Source: a virus
Strand: one strand, 5' to 3'
DNA: 20,071 nucleotides
IMG/VR virus record: IMGVR_UViG_3300021178_000169
Location: 1 to 20,071 of that record
Both the position numbers and the translations under genes were made by a program. The notes below the pieces were generated by a model, which saw nothing but the letters and a program-made list of their open reading frames with translations, was not told the origin of the DNA and made no database searches. Below are positions 12,082 to 17,984 of this stretch, one piece after another. Numbering within the stretch: position 1 is the first letter of the stretch; every line of letters begins with the position of its first letter.

Positions 12082-12320
12082 TGAATGCCTCCGATAGGTC
12101 TTGGTGCGCCCCAGATGACCATGTAGTTGCAGCCTCGTTTGGCTATGTCGGTTATCTGGTTGCATTTTTCGCACTTGCCTTGTGTAAAGAACTGGTTGGC
12201 TTCGGCGATGGCCTGGCGAGCATTGCAATGGGAACAGGTGAATTTTTGGTGGATGGTTGCGCCAAGCCTGATTAAGGGTGCAGCGGTTGCAACGCACTCG
12301 TGGAGGGGGTAATCAGACAT
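12078..12320 (-). CDS. Zinc-ribbon protein, 80 aa
   Basis: 80 aa. CSHC at 29-32 and CEKC at 50-53, with further cysteines at 9 and 64, make a probable zinc ribbon between a hydrophobic N-terminal part and an MVIWGAPRPIGG tail. It overlaps the upstream gene by 8 bases (ATGTCTGA). Function unknown. Confidence 0.7.
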   Translation of the reverse strand: MSDYPLHECVATAAPLIRLGATIHQKFTCSHCNARQAIAEANQFFTQGKCEKCNQITDIAKRGCNYMVIWGAPRPIGGIQ

Positions 12321-12606
12321 TTTCTTCTTTAAACTCCGTTGGTTGGCGTTTTTGGATGGCTTGCCAAATGAGAGAAGAGTTTGAGTTGGAGGTGGTTATG
12401 AAGAAGTCGTATGGGTTGTCACGGAACTTCTCCCACTCGGCGTCGGTTAGGAAATGCACTTCGTGGAAGTCGAGAGCGCGGAGGATGCGCAGGGCGTTGT
12501 GGAAGGCGTGGTATGGTACTCGCATGGACTTTCTCTTTCCAAAGTAAAATTCGTAGGAGGCGTAGAGGCTCGCAGCCTGGACGCCGACTGAGCGGCAGTC
12601 TTTCAT
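12313..12606 (-). CDS. Hypothetical protein, 97 aa
   Basis: 97 aa: ASLYASYEFYFGKRKSMRVP, then HNALRILRALDFHEVHFLTDAEWEKFRDNPYDFFITT. A mixed fold is likely; no family recognised. The start overlaps the upstream stop by one base (TGATG) with no obvious ribosome binding site, because the hairpin at 12606-12639 occupies that place. Translation is therefore probably coupled to the gene before. Confidence 0.62.
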   Translation of the reverse strand: MKDCRSVGVQAASLYASYEFYFGKRKSMRVPYHAFHNALRILRALDFHEVHFLTDAEWEKFRDNPYDFFITTSNSNSSLIWQAIQKRQPTEFKEENV

Positions 12607-12639
12607 CAGGATGAGGCGGTCAAGTCCGCCTCATCCTGA
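12606..12639. repeat. Perfect hairpin, 14-bp arms, over a stop-start junction
   Basis: Left arm tcaggatgaggcgg (12606-12619), loop tcaagt, right arm 12626-12639. It covers the last codons and stop of the 82-aa gene and touches the start of the 97-aa gene. Confidence 0.9.
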
Positions 12640-12854
12640 ACTTGATCTACGATCAAATGGCAGGCGAGGAAGATATTGTGGAGGTGATCGGCTGCTTCGG
12701 CGGTGCTGGGAAAGAAGGCTACTTTGTCTGGCTGGGTTGCACCATGAGAGTAGATACGGAGCTGGAGATATGAATATGTAGGGTCCGACTCGCATGGTTG
12801 GAACTCCGCCTCGATGCGGGAGATTTGGTAGTAGGTTAGGGTTGAGATGGCCAT
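12606..12854 (-). CDS. Hypothetical protein, 82 aa
   Basis: 82 aa, beginning MAISTLTYYQISRIEAEF. It contains a beta-rich middle (YSYLQLRIYSHG) and a helix (STAEAADHLHNIFLACHLIV), and ends in hairpin-encoded residues (EADLTASS). AAAGGA precedes the ATG, which follows the upstream stop directly. No family recognised. Confidence 0.62.
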   Translation of the reverse strand: MAISTLTYYQISRIEAEFQPCESDPTYSYLQLRIYSHGATQPDKVAFFPSTAEAADHLHNIFLACHLIVDQVQDEADLTASS

Positions 12855-13190
12855 TTACTTTCCTTTCAGTTCACTGGTTGTCAGCTCTTTTTGGAGGAGG
12901 GTGTTTAGCTCATCGTCTAGCTCGTCATGGTGGAGGGATAGAGCTATGTTATGCTGGATGAAGTCTTTGATTTGGTCGGGTGTGCGGGTGTCGGGCTCTG
13001 TTGGGCCTGGAACGACTTCTGTTTCGGGCTTTATCTCAACGTACCAGTTGGAATCGTTGCGGGCTGCGAGGGCTGCCCGGCCGCATGAGGGCTGAGGATA
13101 GGGATAGTTCCATGTGGAGTAGTGATGACAGGCAGCTTGCGCTGGTACAGTGTAGAGAACTAGCCCTATTAGGAGTTTCCTCATTTTCAT
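12855..13190 (-). CDS. Small secreted protein with signal peptide, 111 aa
   Basis: 111 aa. MKMRKLLIGLVLYTVPAQA is a clear Sec signal peptide with a likely cut after AQA, so the product is periplasmic or secreted. The mature part has two cysteines (ACHHYSTWNYPYPQPSCG) that could form a disulfide, a proline/glutamate segment and a helical tail (DQIKDFIQHNIALSLHHDEL). Spanin or other envelope roles are possible but not shown. The start overlaps the upstream stop as ATGA. Confidence 0.7.
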   Translation of the reverse strand: MKMRKLLIGLVLYTVPAQAACHHYSTWNYPYPQPSCGRAALAARNDSNWYVEIKPETEVVPGPTEPDTRTPDQIKDFIQHNIALSLHHDELDDELNTLLQKELTTSELKGK

Positions 13191-13381
13191 TTTTCTTTTT
13201 CCTTCTGGATGAGGGTGTCGCTTTTGTCGATTAGCTTGTGTTCGATGGCGGCGGCGAGGTTGACATACTCGTGTGGGTGGACTTCGACCATGGTGGCTGA
13301 AGTCTTTATGGCGCGTGTGCGGCCTTCACGCATGGTCTCGTCGTCGAAGATCTCGCGGAGATAGGTTTTACGCTTAATCAT
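13187..13381 (-). CDS. Hypothetical protein, 64 aa
   Basis: 64 aa: MIKRKTYLREIFDDETMREG, then a strand-like TSATMVEVHPHEYVNLAAAIEHKLID and a charged tail of Lys and Glu. GGGGAG lies six bases before the ATG. ATGA overlap with the secreted-protein gene. Function unknown. Confidence 0.6.
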   Translation of the reverse strand: MIKRKTYLREIFDDETMREGRTRAIKTSATMVEVHPHEYVNLAAAIEHKLIDKSDTLIQKEKEK

Positions 13382-13390
13382 TGGACTCCC

Positions 13391-13585
13391 CTAGAAGCAG
13401 GTGTCGCAGGTGCAGTGAGGGCGTTTGCCACTCTCGCAATGGGGGGATGGGTCGTGAGATGGGCCGAGCTGGCCATAGTGGTCGCAAGAGGAGCACTCGC
13501 CGAATGGGAGACGTCGCCGCCGCGGAGTGGGGTTAGCTACTAGAGGCTTACCTTCTTTCTTAAATCTTCTTCTTTGGTAGGTCAT
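13391..13585 (-). CDS. Cysteine-rich CTCDTCF phage microprotein, 64 aa
   Basis: 64 aa. After a basic N-terminus (YQRRRFKKEGK, PTPRRRRLPFG) come CSSC (31-34), HCESG (49-53) and the ending HCTCDTCF. This cysteine arrangement, with GPSHD between, resembles a small-protein family in many phages, notably actinophages, and probably binds zinc. Role unknown. TAATG overlap with the gene before. Confidence 0.72.
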   Translation of the reverse strand: MTYQRRRFKKEGKPLVANPTPRRRRLPFGECSSCDHYGQLGPSHDPSPHCESGKRPHCTCDTCF

Positions 13586-13761
13586 TACTTTGCCTTTATT
13601 GCTTTTATGATTGCGAGGAGGAGATATTTGCTGGAGCCGTATTTGAGGTGGGCTCCGTTGGAGAGGGTGACTTCGTAGGTGTAGATGGGGCCGTTGTCCC
13701 AGGAGGTTTGGGATAGGATGATGCGCTGGATGCGCCAACGGCGAGGTCGGAAAAGGAACAT
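13585..13761 (-). CDS. Hypothetical basic protein, 58 aa
   Basis: 58 aa, starting MFLFRPRRWRIQRIIL at 13759-13761 (TAATG overlap); the longer frame to 13827 is a shadow of the neighbour. The middle TYEVTLSNGAHLKYGSSKYLLLAIIKAI is beta-hairpin-like followed by a helix. No family recognised. Confidence 0.6.
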   Translation of the reverse strand: MFLFRPRRWRIQRIILSQTSWDNGPIYTYEVTLSNGAHLKYGSSKYLLLAIIKAIKAK

Positions 13762-13976
13762 TATGACTTGTCTTCTTCCTTGGGCTTGATAGTGGTATTG
13801 CGAATGGTGTCGGCGGCTTCTTTCCATGCATCCATTTTTGCTCTGATTATGTGCCGTTCCTGCTGAGTGGTGCGACCTGAGGCAAGAAGGCGCTCATTAT
13901 AGCGGTCTGCTATTTTGTCGAAGTGGTCGGCTATATCGTCAAGGGATGTGGCTGTGTAGCTGATGCGATTGTCCAT
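13761..13976 (-). CDS. Hypothetical helical protein, 71 aa
   Basis: 71 aa: MDNRISYTATSLDDIADHFD, then KIADRYNERLL and MDAWKEAADTIRNTT, largely helical with charged ends. The start at 13974-13976 overlaps the previous stop (TAATG). Short helical proteins of this style are frequent in phages; function unknown. Confidence 0.62.
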   Translation of the reverse strand: MDNRISYTATSLDDIADHFDKIADRYNERLLASGRTTQQERHIIRAKMDAWKEAADTIRNTTIKPKEEDKS

Positions 13977-14197
13977 TACTTGTCCTCGAAGTTGAGTGGG
14001 GTGCGTCGGCCGGGCTCGCGGCCGATGGGGTTCTCGTGTTCGTACTCGTCTACTGGTGCGAGGGGGTTGCAGTTGATTATTACGAAGGAAGTGTGATATT
14101 GGGAGCCGAGACGGTGGTTGCAATCGCTGCAGATGAAGAAGCCGCTCTGCTTTTTCCATTTACCTCCGCATTTGGGACAACCTGTTTGGGTAGTCAT
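13976..14197 (-). CDS. Zinc-ribbon protein, 73 aa
   Basis: 73 aa. CPKC at 7-10 and CSDC at 23-26 form a classic short zinc ribbon, followed by a polar tail (EYEHENPIGREPGRRTP). A strong AAGGAGG precedes the ATG, so it probably begins a translation block; the hairpin at 14223-14249 lies in the gap before it. Function unknown. Confidence 0.7.
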   Translation of the reverse strand: MTTQTGCPKCGGKWKKQSGFFICSDCNHRLGSQYHTSFVIINCNPLAPVDEYEHENPIGREPGRRTPLNFEDK

Positions 14198-14222
14198 TGT
14201 TTCCTCCTTCTGAGTTCGCGGA

Positions 14223-14249
14223 TGACAGTCGGCCGTAGGCCGACTGTCA
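14223..14249. repeat. Perfect hairpin, 12-bp arms, loop GTA
   Basis: Left arm tgacagtcggcc (14223-14234), loop gta, right arm 14238-14249. It lies in the short gap between two genes. The stem shares gtcggcc with the hairpin near 19670-19697. Confidence 0.88.
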
Positions 14250-14258
14250 GACGCTAAC

Positions 14259-14516
14259 TCAGACTGTTTCTGCGTTGAAGGATAGGGATGTGAGGCGGGT
14301 GGTGCGGCTTTCGAGGATTTTCGCTGCCTCGGCTAGGAGGGCGTCTTGATGTTTGTAGAATACCATGTCGGCCAGGTCGTCTTGTGTGAGGGCGCGGCCT
14401 GCGAATGCTACCATAGCGCCGTCTTCGTCAGTTGGCCAGTAGTTTTTTGGCTCTAACATTTTGCGCGCTTCGTCGAAGGCTAGGATCATAGCGAGGTCTT
14501 CAATTATACGTGTCAT
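14259..14516 (-). CDS. Hypothetical protein, 85 aa
   Basis: 85 aa: MTRIIEDLAMILAFDEARKM, then NYWPTDEDGAMVAFAGRALTQDDLADMVFYKHQDALLAEAAK. Helical and acidic, unrecognised. A strong AAGGAG lies seven bases before the ATG. It is flanked by hairpins on both sides (14223-14249 and 14537-14603). Confidence 0.6.
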   Translation of the reverse strand: MTRIIEDLAMILAFDEARKMLEPKNYWPTDEDGAMVAFAGRALTQDDLADMVFYKHQDALLAEAAKILESRTTRLTSLSFNAETV

Positions 14517-14536
14517 TTTACTCTCCTTGGTGTTGA

Positions 14537-14558
14537 CAGTGGGCTGTGATGCCCACTG
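14537..14558. repeat. Hairpin, 8-bp arms, between genes
   Basis: Arms cagtgggc and gcccactg with loop tgtgat, in the gap between the 76-aa and 85-aa genes and 10 bases from the larger hairpin at 14569-14603. Confidence 0.65.
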
Positions 14559-14568
14559 CTTCTGCTTT

Positions 14569-14603
14569 TAAGGTTTGATCGAGCTTTGCTCGATCAAACC
14601 TTA
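14569..14603. repeat. Perfect hairpin, 16-bp arms, loop TTT
   Basis: Left arm taaggtttgatcgagc (14569-14584), loop ttt, right arm 14588-14603. It covers the last codons and stop of the 76-aa coiled-coil gene. The core resembles 9256-9292. The transcript flank is AAAGCAG, so it lacks a terminator U-tract. Confidence 0.92.
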
Positions 14604-14824
14604 GCGTCGTTGAGCTTTGAGAGGATGCTGTCGCACTCGTCGAGGGACTCTTCGAGAGCTGAGGCTGATGCGTCTATCTTGAGACCTTTTTCGGACTCCT
14701 GGGCTTTTTCGGGGAGTTCGTCGAACTCTTCGCGCTCCTCGCTGGAGACTGTTTCGAGGATTGTGCGGGCTTCCTCGATCTGGGAGATGGCCTGCTCGAT
14801 TTCTTTTCGGCGTGCTTCGTTCAC
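14594..14824 (-). CDS. Coiled-coil protein, 76 aa, GTG start
   Basis: 76 aa from GTG at 14822-14824 (GTGA overlap; CGGAG seven bases before). Nearly all residues fit a charged coiled coil (RRKEIEQAISQIEEARTILE, then EEREEFDELPEKAQESEKGL), followed by ALEESLDECDSILSKL. Perhaps a scaffold-like or oligomerising small protein; no family recognised. Confidence 0.65.
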   Translation of the reverse strand: MNEARRKEIEQAISQIEEARTILETVSSEEREEFDELPEKAQESEKGLKIDASASALEESLDECDSILSKLNDAKV

Positions 14825-15282
14825 TGCTTTTCTCCGTCTGGTTTCTCCTCTGGGGAGCCTTTGAAGAGGTCCATAAGATCGTTTATGGACTCCTGATGCT
14901 GGTCTGAGCTATGGGCAAGCTCTGCTTGCCCATAGCTCTCGCGGAAGATGCGGGCGCGCCTTTCCATGAGGGACTCGGATGTGTCGATCTCGGGGATCTC
15001 GGCGCGGCGGTGAAGTGCGCGAAAGTGGCGACGAGTGTTCTTGGCTTTAGTGATGCGGATATTTTCAAGCTCCCGTGCGAGGACTGTGGCGGCGGTTAGG
15101 TATTCGTCTAGGAAGTCTTCTGCGAGGGTTTGGGGTGTCATGGAGGCGAGAATTTGAAGGTTTGGATCATCTGGATTTTCAGAGAGCCGGAAGGCAATGC
15201 GGCGCATTGCCTCTTTGAGAATTTTCTCCCAGGTGAGGACGGCATTGGTTAGGTCTATTATACGCTGTTGAGTGATACCCAT
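14821..15282 (-). CDS. Hypothetical helical protein, 153 aa
   Basis: 153 aa, mostly helical (LTNAVLTWEKILKEAMRRIA, then EDFLDEYLTAATVLARELEN) with a basic middle (KAKNTRRHFRALHRR) and an acidic end. AGGAG lies seven bases before the ATG. The hairpin at 14906-14938 is translated as YGQAELAHS in a flexible part. Unrecognised. Confidence 0.62.
   Translation of the reverse strand: MGITQQRIIDLTNAVLTWEKILKEAMRRIAFRLSENPDDPNLQILASMTPQTLAEDFLDEYLTAATVLARELENIRITKAKNTRRHFRALHRRAEIPEIDTSESLMERRARIFRESYGQAELAHSSDQHQESINDLMDLFKGSPEEKPDGEKQ
14906..14938. repeat. Perfect hairpin, 15-bp arms, loop TCT, intragenic
   Basis: Left arm gagctatgggcaagc (14906-14920), loop tct, right arm 14924-14938, read in frame within the 153-aa gene. 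Confidence 0.9.
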
Positions 15283-15291
15283 TGTGGACTC

Positions 15292-15540
15292 CTACTGAGT
15301 CAAGAAGTGGCAAAGGGCGATGAGGGTCATGAAGGAGGCCCAGATAGTCCAGAAGATGATGGTGTTGCGGCGAGCGCGGACTGGTGAGGTGTTGCGCGGA
15401 TGGCGCTGGCGGTAGTTGAAGTGGATGCGGGCGAGGACTTCTATGGTGGACATGTAGAAGGCGCGCATGGCTAGGAGGGTAAGGAGGGTAAACCACATAC
15501 CGCTGCCTGCGAAGAAGCCGATGAGAGCTGCTCCGGCCAT
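15292..15540 (-). CDS. Two-helix membrane protein, 82 aa
   Basis: 82 aa. Hydrophobic segments at about 3-27 (GAALIGFFAGSGMWFTLLTL) and 60-80 (IIFWTIWASFMTLIALCHFL) are separated by a basic loop (ARIHFNYRQRHPRNTSPVRARR). This hairpin topology is seen in phage holins and other inner-membrane proteins, but no lysis gene is next to it. The start at 15538-15540 overlaps the previous stop (TAATG). Confidence 0.68.
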   Translation of the reverse strand: MAGAALIGFFAGSGMWFTLLTLLAMRAFYMSTIEVLARIHFNYRQRHPRNTSPVRARRNTIIFWTIWASFMTLIALCHFLTQ

Positions 15541-16004
15541 TAGTAGTTCCTCTTGAGCATGGGACTGCGACGCAGCTGCTCTTTGGTAATTGAGGGGAGG
15601 TTGTGCATCTGGAATGGTTTCCACTGCTCTACCTCCAATAGGTGGCCTTCGATTGAGTACTGTTTACGGAGGCAGGCGAGGAAGAAGCGATGGCGGCCAT
15701 CTACGAGGATGCAGTTTGGTGCGCCGTTAGTCTCGGTGCCGTCTTTGGCCATTATGATGGGATCGAGGTGTTTGCGCTTTGAGAGTTCGCGGACTCGGTC
15801 GAGGGTGATGCAGTTGTCGGGGATGAAGGTGGCGGCGAATGCGTAGTTGAGGGGGAGGTTGAAGACTTCGGGCTTGTTGGCGAGACACCACTCGCGCAGG
15901 CCGTCTGTGTCGATGTGGACGTTCTCGCCATTGTTGTCTATGAATGTGAAGACTGGTTTGAGAAGGCGGCGTAGGAGGGCTTCAACTTCGTTTGGGTCAG
16001 TCAT
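15540..16004 (-). CDS. ParB/Srx-fold-like protein, 154 aa
   Basis: 154 aa. LDPIIMAKDG (80-89), a variable loop, then NCILVDGRHRFFLA (97-110) is the pattern of ParB-like nuclease or NTP-binding folds, in which the GRHR motif binds nucleotide. It lacks a helix-turn-helix or methyltransferase part, unlike the 473-aa ParB fusion in the same window. The ATG at 16002-16004 overlaps the previous stop by 8 bases (ATGACTGA) and has AAGGAG upstream. Role unknown, perhaps CTP or DNA binding. Confidence 0.7.
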   Translation of the reverse strand: MTDPNEVEALLRRLLKPVFTFIDNNGENVHIDTDGLREWCLANKPEVFNLPLNYAFAATFIPDNCITLDRVRELSKRKHLDPIIMAKDGTETNGAPNCILVDGRHRFFLACLRKQYSIEGHLLEVEQWKPFQMHNLPSITKEQLRRSPMLKRNY

Positions 16005-16242
16005 CTGTGGGCTCCTTCTGGCTGGGTAGGCCGAATACAATGCCGCGATCATACTGCCATTCGAGGGCGATGCAATCGCCGCCGTCTGTTATGATGACGC
16101 GGTGGGTAATGCCAAGGCGGGATGCGACATTACGAGTGTAGTGGTTAAATGCGTTCATGGCTTCTTCGGCTGAGACGAATGTGCGAACCTTCTCGTAGGA
16201 GCCGTCTTTGAAGAATTGGATGACACTGAACTCGTTAGCCAT
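15997..16242 (-). CDS. Conserved phage hypothetical protein, 81 aa
   Basis: 81 aa: FSVIQFFKDGSYEKVRTFVS, then FNHYTRNVASRLGITHRVIITDGGDCIALEW. I recognise this layout (DG.YE.VR.FV, RVIITDGGD) from hypothetical proteins of many tailed phages, always small and without known function. It is coupled to the VWA-like gene through TAATG and to the ParB-like gene by an 8-base overlap. Confidence 0.72.
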   Translation of the reverse strand: MANEFSVIQFFKDGSYEKVRTFVSAEEAMNAFNHYTRNVASRLGITHRVIITDGGDCIALEWQYDRGIVFGLPSQKEPTDD

Positions 16243-17165
16243 TAGTCGATTGTCTCCTCGAGTTTTAGTGGGTCGTGCTCGGCCAGCTCACGTTTGAGCC
16301 ATGCTTCGGGGTTGGTCATGGACTCGTCGGCGAGATGCAGGCCGGGCAATGCTAATGTTTCGGTGACGTGGGGCCACATGGGCGCGCAGAGGACTTCCAT
16401 TTCGTGACGCGAGAGGGCGCGGTTGATGCCGAATGGCCACCTGCCTATGAAGTCGTGGTACTTGGACTCGAGGCCGAAGAGGATGTTGCGCACGAAGGCT
16501 GGGTGCGTGAGGCAATAGGAGGCTGCGGATAGGTCTAGTGGGCTGGTTTCGATCTTGGCGGCTACGCATACGGCGTTGGGACCGCGGCTGTAGGACGCGG
16601 TGCTCTCATCGGCTGCGCCAAAATCCATTGCCCACAGTTCTATGGGGCGGTGCGCGGAGAGAGCACGGACCAAGGCCAGGATTGCAATCCCTCGAGCGCG
16701 CACCTGCGCGCTCGAGATGCCGCCTGAGATGCCGAGATCTACCATGATTGCGAGGGGGGCTGAGTCCACTTGGTGCTTTGTCCGGGTGCGCATGTTGAGA
16801 GGCTGGCCCGCGATGTAGGCGGGGATGTTTGGGAATGCGCCGGAGACGTCATCGGTCCAGATGGCGCGGGTGGAGGGCATGGTGATGTGCTCCTCCATGC
16901 GAGATAGGAGTGCGTCTGAGGCTGCTACGGCGGACTGGTCGCCGGTGAAACAAAGATTAATTGCGGCTTCGGTGTCAATATTCATGTTCCAGTCGGCAGA
17001 GGTGTATTTGTTTGGCAAGTTGCTTCTTCTGGCGAAATCGCCCAGCTCGCTGGGTGATTGAGCCAGAATGTAGTGGACGCTACGGCCGACGAGGCCAGGG
17101 ATGGTTGAGATCCCCCGCCCGTTTAGGACGGGGGATAGAGAGCGGGTGTGGCGGATTATGGTCAT
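16242..17165 (-). CDS. VWA-like / DUF7192-type protein, probable partner of the AAA+ ATPase
   Basis: 307 aa. The core APLAIMVDLGISGGISSAQV at 136-155 is where a von Willebrand A domain has its metal site (DxSxS). Here it reads D143-L-G145-I-S147, so the first serine is glycine, and metal binding may be altered. Downstream ILALVRALSAHRPIELWAMD fits the next VWA helix and strand. The N-terminal part (SVHYILAQSPSELGDFARRS) resembles phage DUF7192 proteins. It follows a CobS-like AAA+ gene through three small genes, as MoxR/CobS ATPases pair with VWA/CobT partners. ATGA overlap upstream. Two hairpins lie inside the gene. Confidence 0.68.
   Translation of the reverse strand: MTIIRHTRSLSPVLNGRGISTIPGLVGRSVHYILAQSPSELGDFARRSNLPNKYTSADWNMNIDTEAAINLCFTGDQSAVAASDALLSRMEEHITMPSTRAIWTDDVSGAFPNIPAYIAGQPLNMRTRTKHQVDSAPLAIMVDLGISGGISSAQVRARGIAILALVRALSAHRPIELWAMDFGAADESTASYSRGPNAVCVAAKIETSPLDLSAASYCLTHPAFVRNILFGLESKYHDFIGRWPFGINRALSRHEMEVLCAPMWPHVTETLALPGLHLADESMTNPEAWLKRELAEHDPLKLEETID
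16691..16716. repeat. Perfect hairpin, 11-bp arms, within the VWA motif region
   Basis: Left arm ctcgagcgcgc (16691-16701), loop acct, right arm 16706-16716. It is translated just after the metal-site loop as SAQVRARG, a conserved part, so it may be partly codon-driven. Confidence 0.8.
17110..17136. repeat. Hairpin with one mismatch near the VWA-like gene start
   Basis: Arms of 11 bases with a single C-A mismatch (17118 and 17128) and loop gttta, 29 bases inside the gene, encoding the PVLNGRG segment. Confidence 0.65.
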
Positions 17166-17377
17166 GGGAGCTGGGTGCTGACTTTGTAGGATTTGCCTCG
17201 GCCGGTTGTGATGAGGCTGGAGTCGTCGTCGAATATGTAGATTATTGCGCTGGAGAAGAATGAGCGCGTGATTTCTGCTTTGCGACGGCGGGCGAGAGTG
17301 GAGAGGGCAATTGTTTTGGTGGAGGAGTTGAACTCCGTCAAAACTTGCTCGGCGATGGTGGGGAATGTGAGGGTCAT
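17162..17377 (-). CDS. Hypothetical protein, 71 aa
   Basis: 71 aa, beginning MTLTFPTIAEQVLTEFNSST. A helix, then ALSTLARRRKAEITRSFF, then a beta part (AIIYIFDDDSSLITTGRGKSYKV). The ATG at 17375-17377 overlaps the previous stop as ATGA; the long open frame to 17749 is an out-of-frame reading. Part of the CobS-VWA cassette by position only. Confidence 0.62.
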   Translation of the reverse strand: MTLTFPTIAEQVLTEFNSSTKTIALSTLARRRKAEITRSFFSSAIIYIFDDDSSLITTGRGKSYKVSTQLP

Positions 17378-17736
17378 TGGGCTTCTCCGATGGCCGCAGC
17401 CATTGCGGCTTTCATGGCTTTGCGGGGGTGGTAGGAGCGGTGAAGGGCGGTGACGCCGGAGCCGTTTGCGAGGAGGGCGACTCGTGCGCCGGTGGAGAAT
17501 AGGTAGACTTGCCACCACTCGCCGTTTATTTTTGTTGCGCCTGTGCGGCGTGCGCCGAGGATGGTGGCGGTCTTGACGGCGTTGTGGTAGGCCTCGTAGG
17601 TGTCGAGACCGCGAGTGTGGTAGAGGGTGATAGAGTTGTCGTCGGGGTTGTGGACGGCTGTGTCGCCCCAGACTGAGACCATGAAGGACTCGAATGATGG
17701 GGCGGTGATGGTGGCTGGGTTGGGTAGGCTGATCAT
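17374..17736 (-). CDS. Hypothetical protein, 120 aa
   Basis: 120 aa: SFESFMVSVWGDTAVHNPDD, then NSITLYHTRGLDTYEAYHNAVKTATILGARR and GEWWQVYLFSTGARVALLANG. It looks like a compact beta-alpha domain and recalls small phage proteins of unknown function. The start at 17734-17736 has GGAG before it and an ATGA overlap. A cofactor role for the ATPase-VWA pair is only suggested by position. Confidence 0.65.
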   Translation of the reverse strand: MISLPNPATITAPSFESFMVSVWGDTAVHNPDDNSITLYHTRGLDTYEAYHNAVKTATILGARRTGATKINGEWWQVYLFSTGARVALLANGSGVTALHRSYHPRKAMKAAMAAAIGEAQ

Positions 17737-17984
17737 TCTTTTTCTCCATTTTGCGGACATGTCGCCCGAAGGGCGACTGGCTGCTCTCCCCAATTGGACT
17801 GGATGCCGTTGATGTCGGTTATGATGGTTTCGCCGTAGCGAGTGTGCTTTTGGAAGCGGCGAAGAAGGGTGTTGATTGTATAGTTGGGACGCTTGGAGAT
17901 TGGGGAGGTGGTTATGCGGACGTACCAGTAGGGGGCATACCATGTGGCCTCCAGGCGGCCTTTTGGGCTGGTGAGGAGGATCAT
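17733..17984 (-). CDS. Hypothetical protein, 83 aa
   Basis: 83 aa: MILLTSPKGRLEATWYAPYW, then YVRITTSPISKRPNYTINTLLRRFQKHTRYGETIITDING. It is beta-rich with basic loops and no known family. The start at 17982-17984 overlaps the CobS-like stop as ATGA. The small hairpin at 17761-17777 is encoded near its C-terminus. Confidence 0.62.
   Translation of the reverse strand: MILLTSPKGRLEATWYAPYWYVRITTSPISKRPNYTINTLLRRFQKHTRYGETIITDINGIQSNWGEQPVALRATCPQNGEKE
17761..17777. repeat. Short perfect hairpin, 7-bp arms, loop GAA
   Basis: Arms gtcgccc and gggcgac around gaa, within the last codons of the 83-aa gene. The shortest member of the group I list with confidence. Confidence 0.6.
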
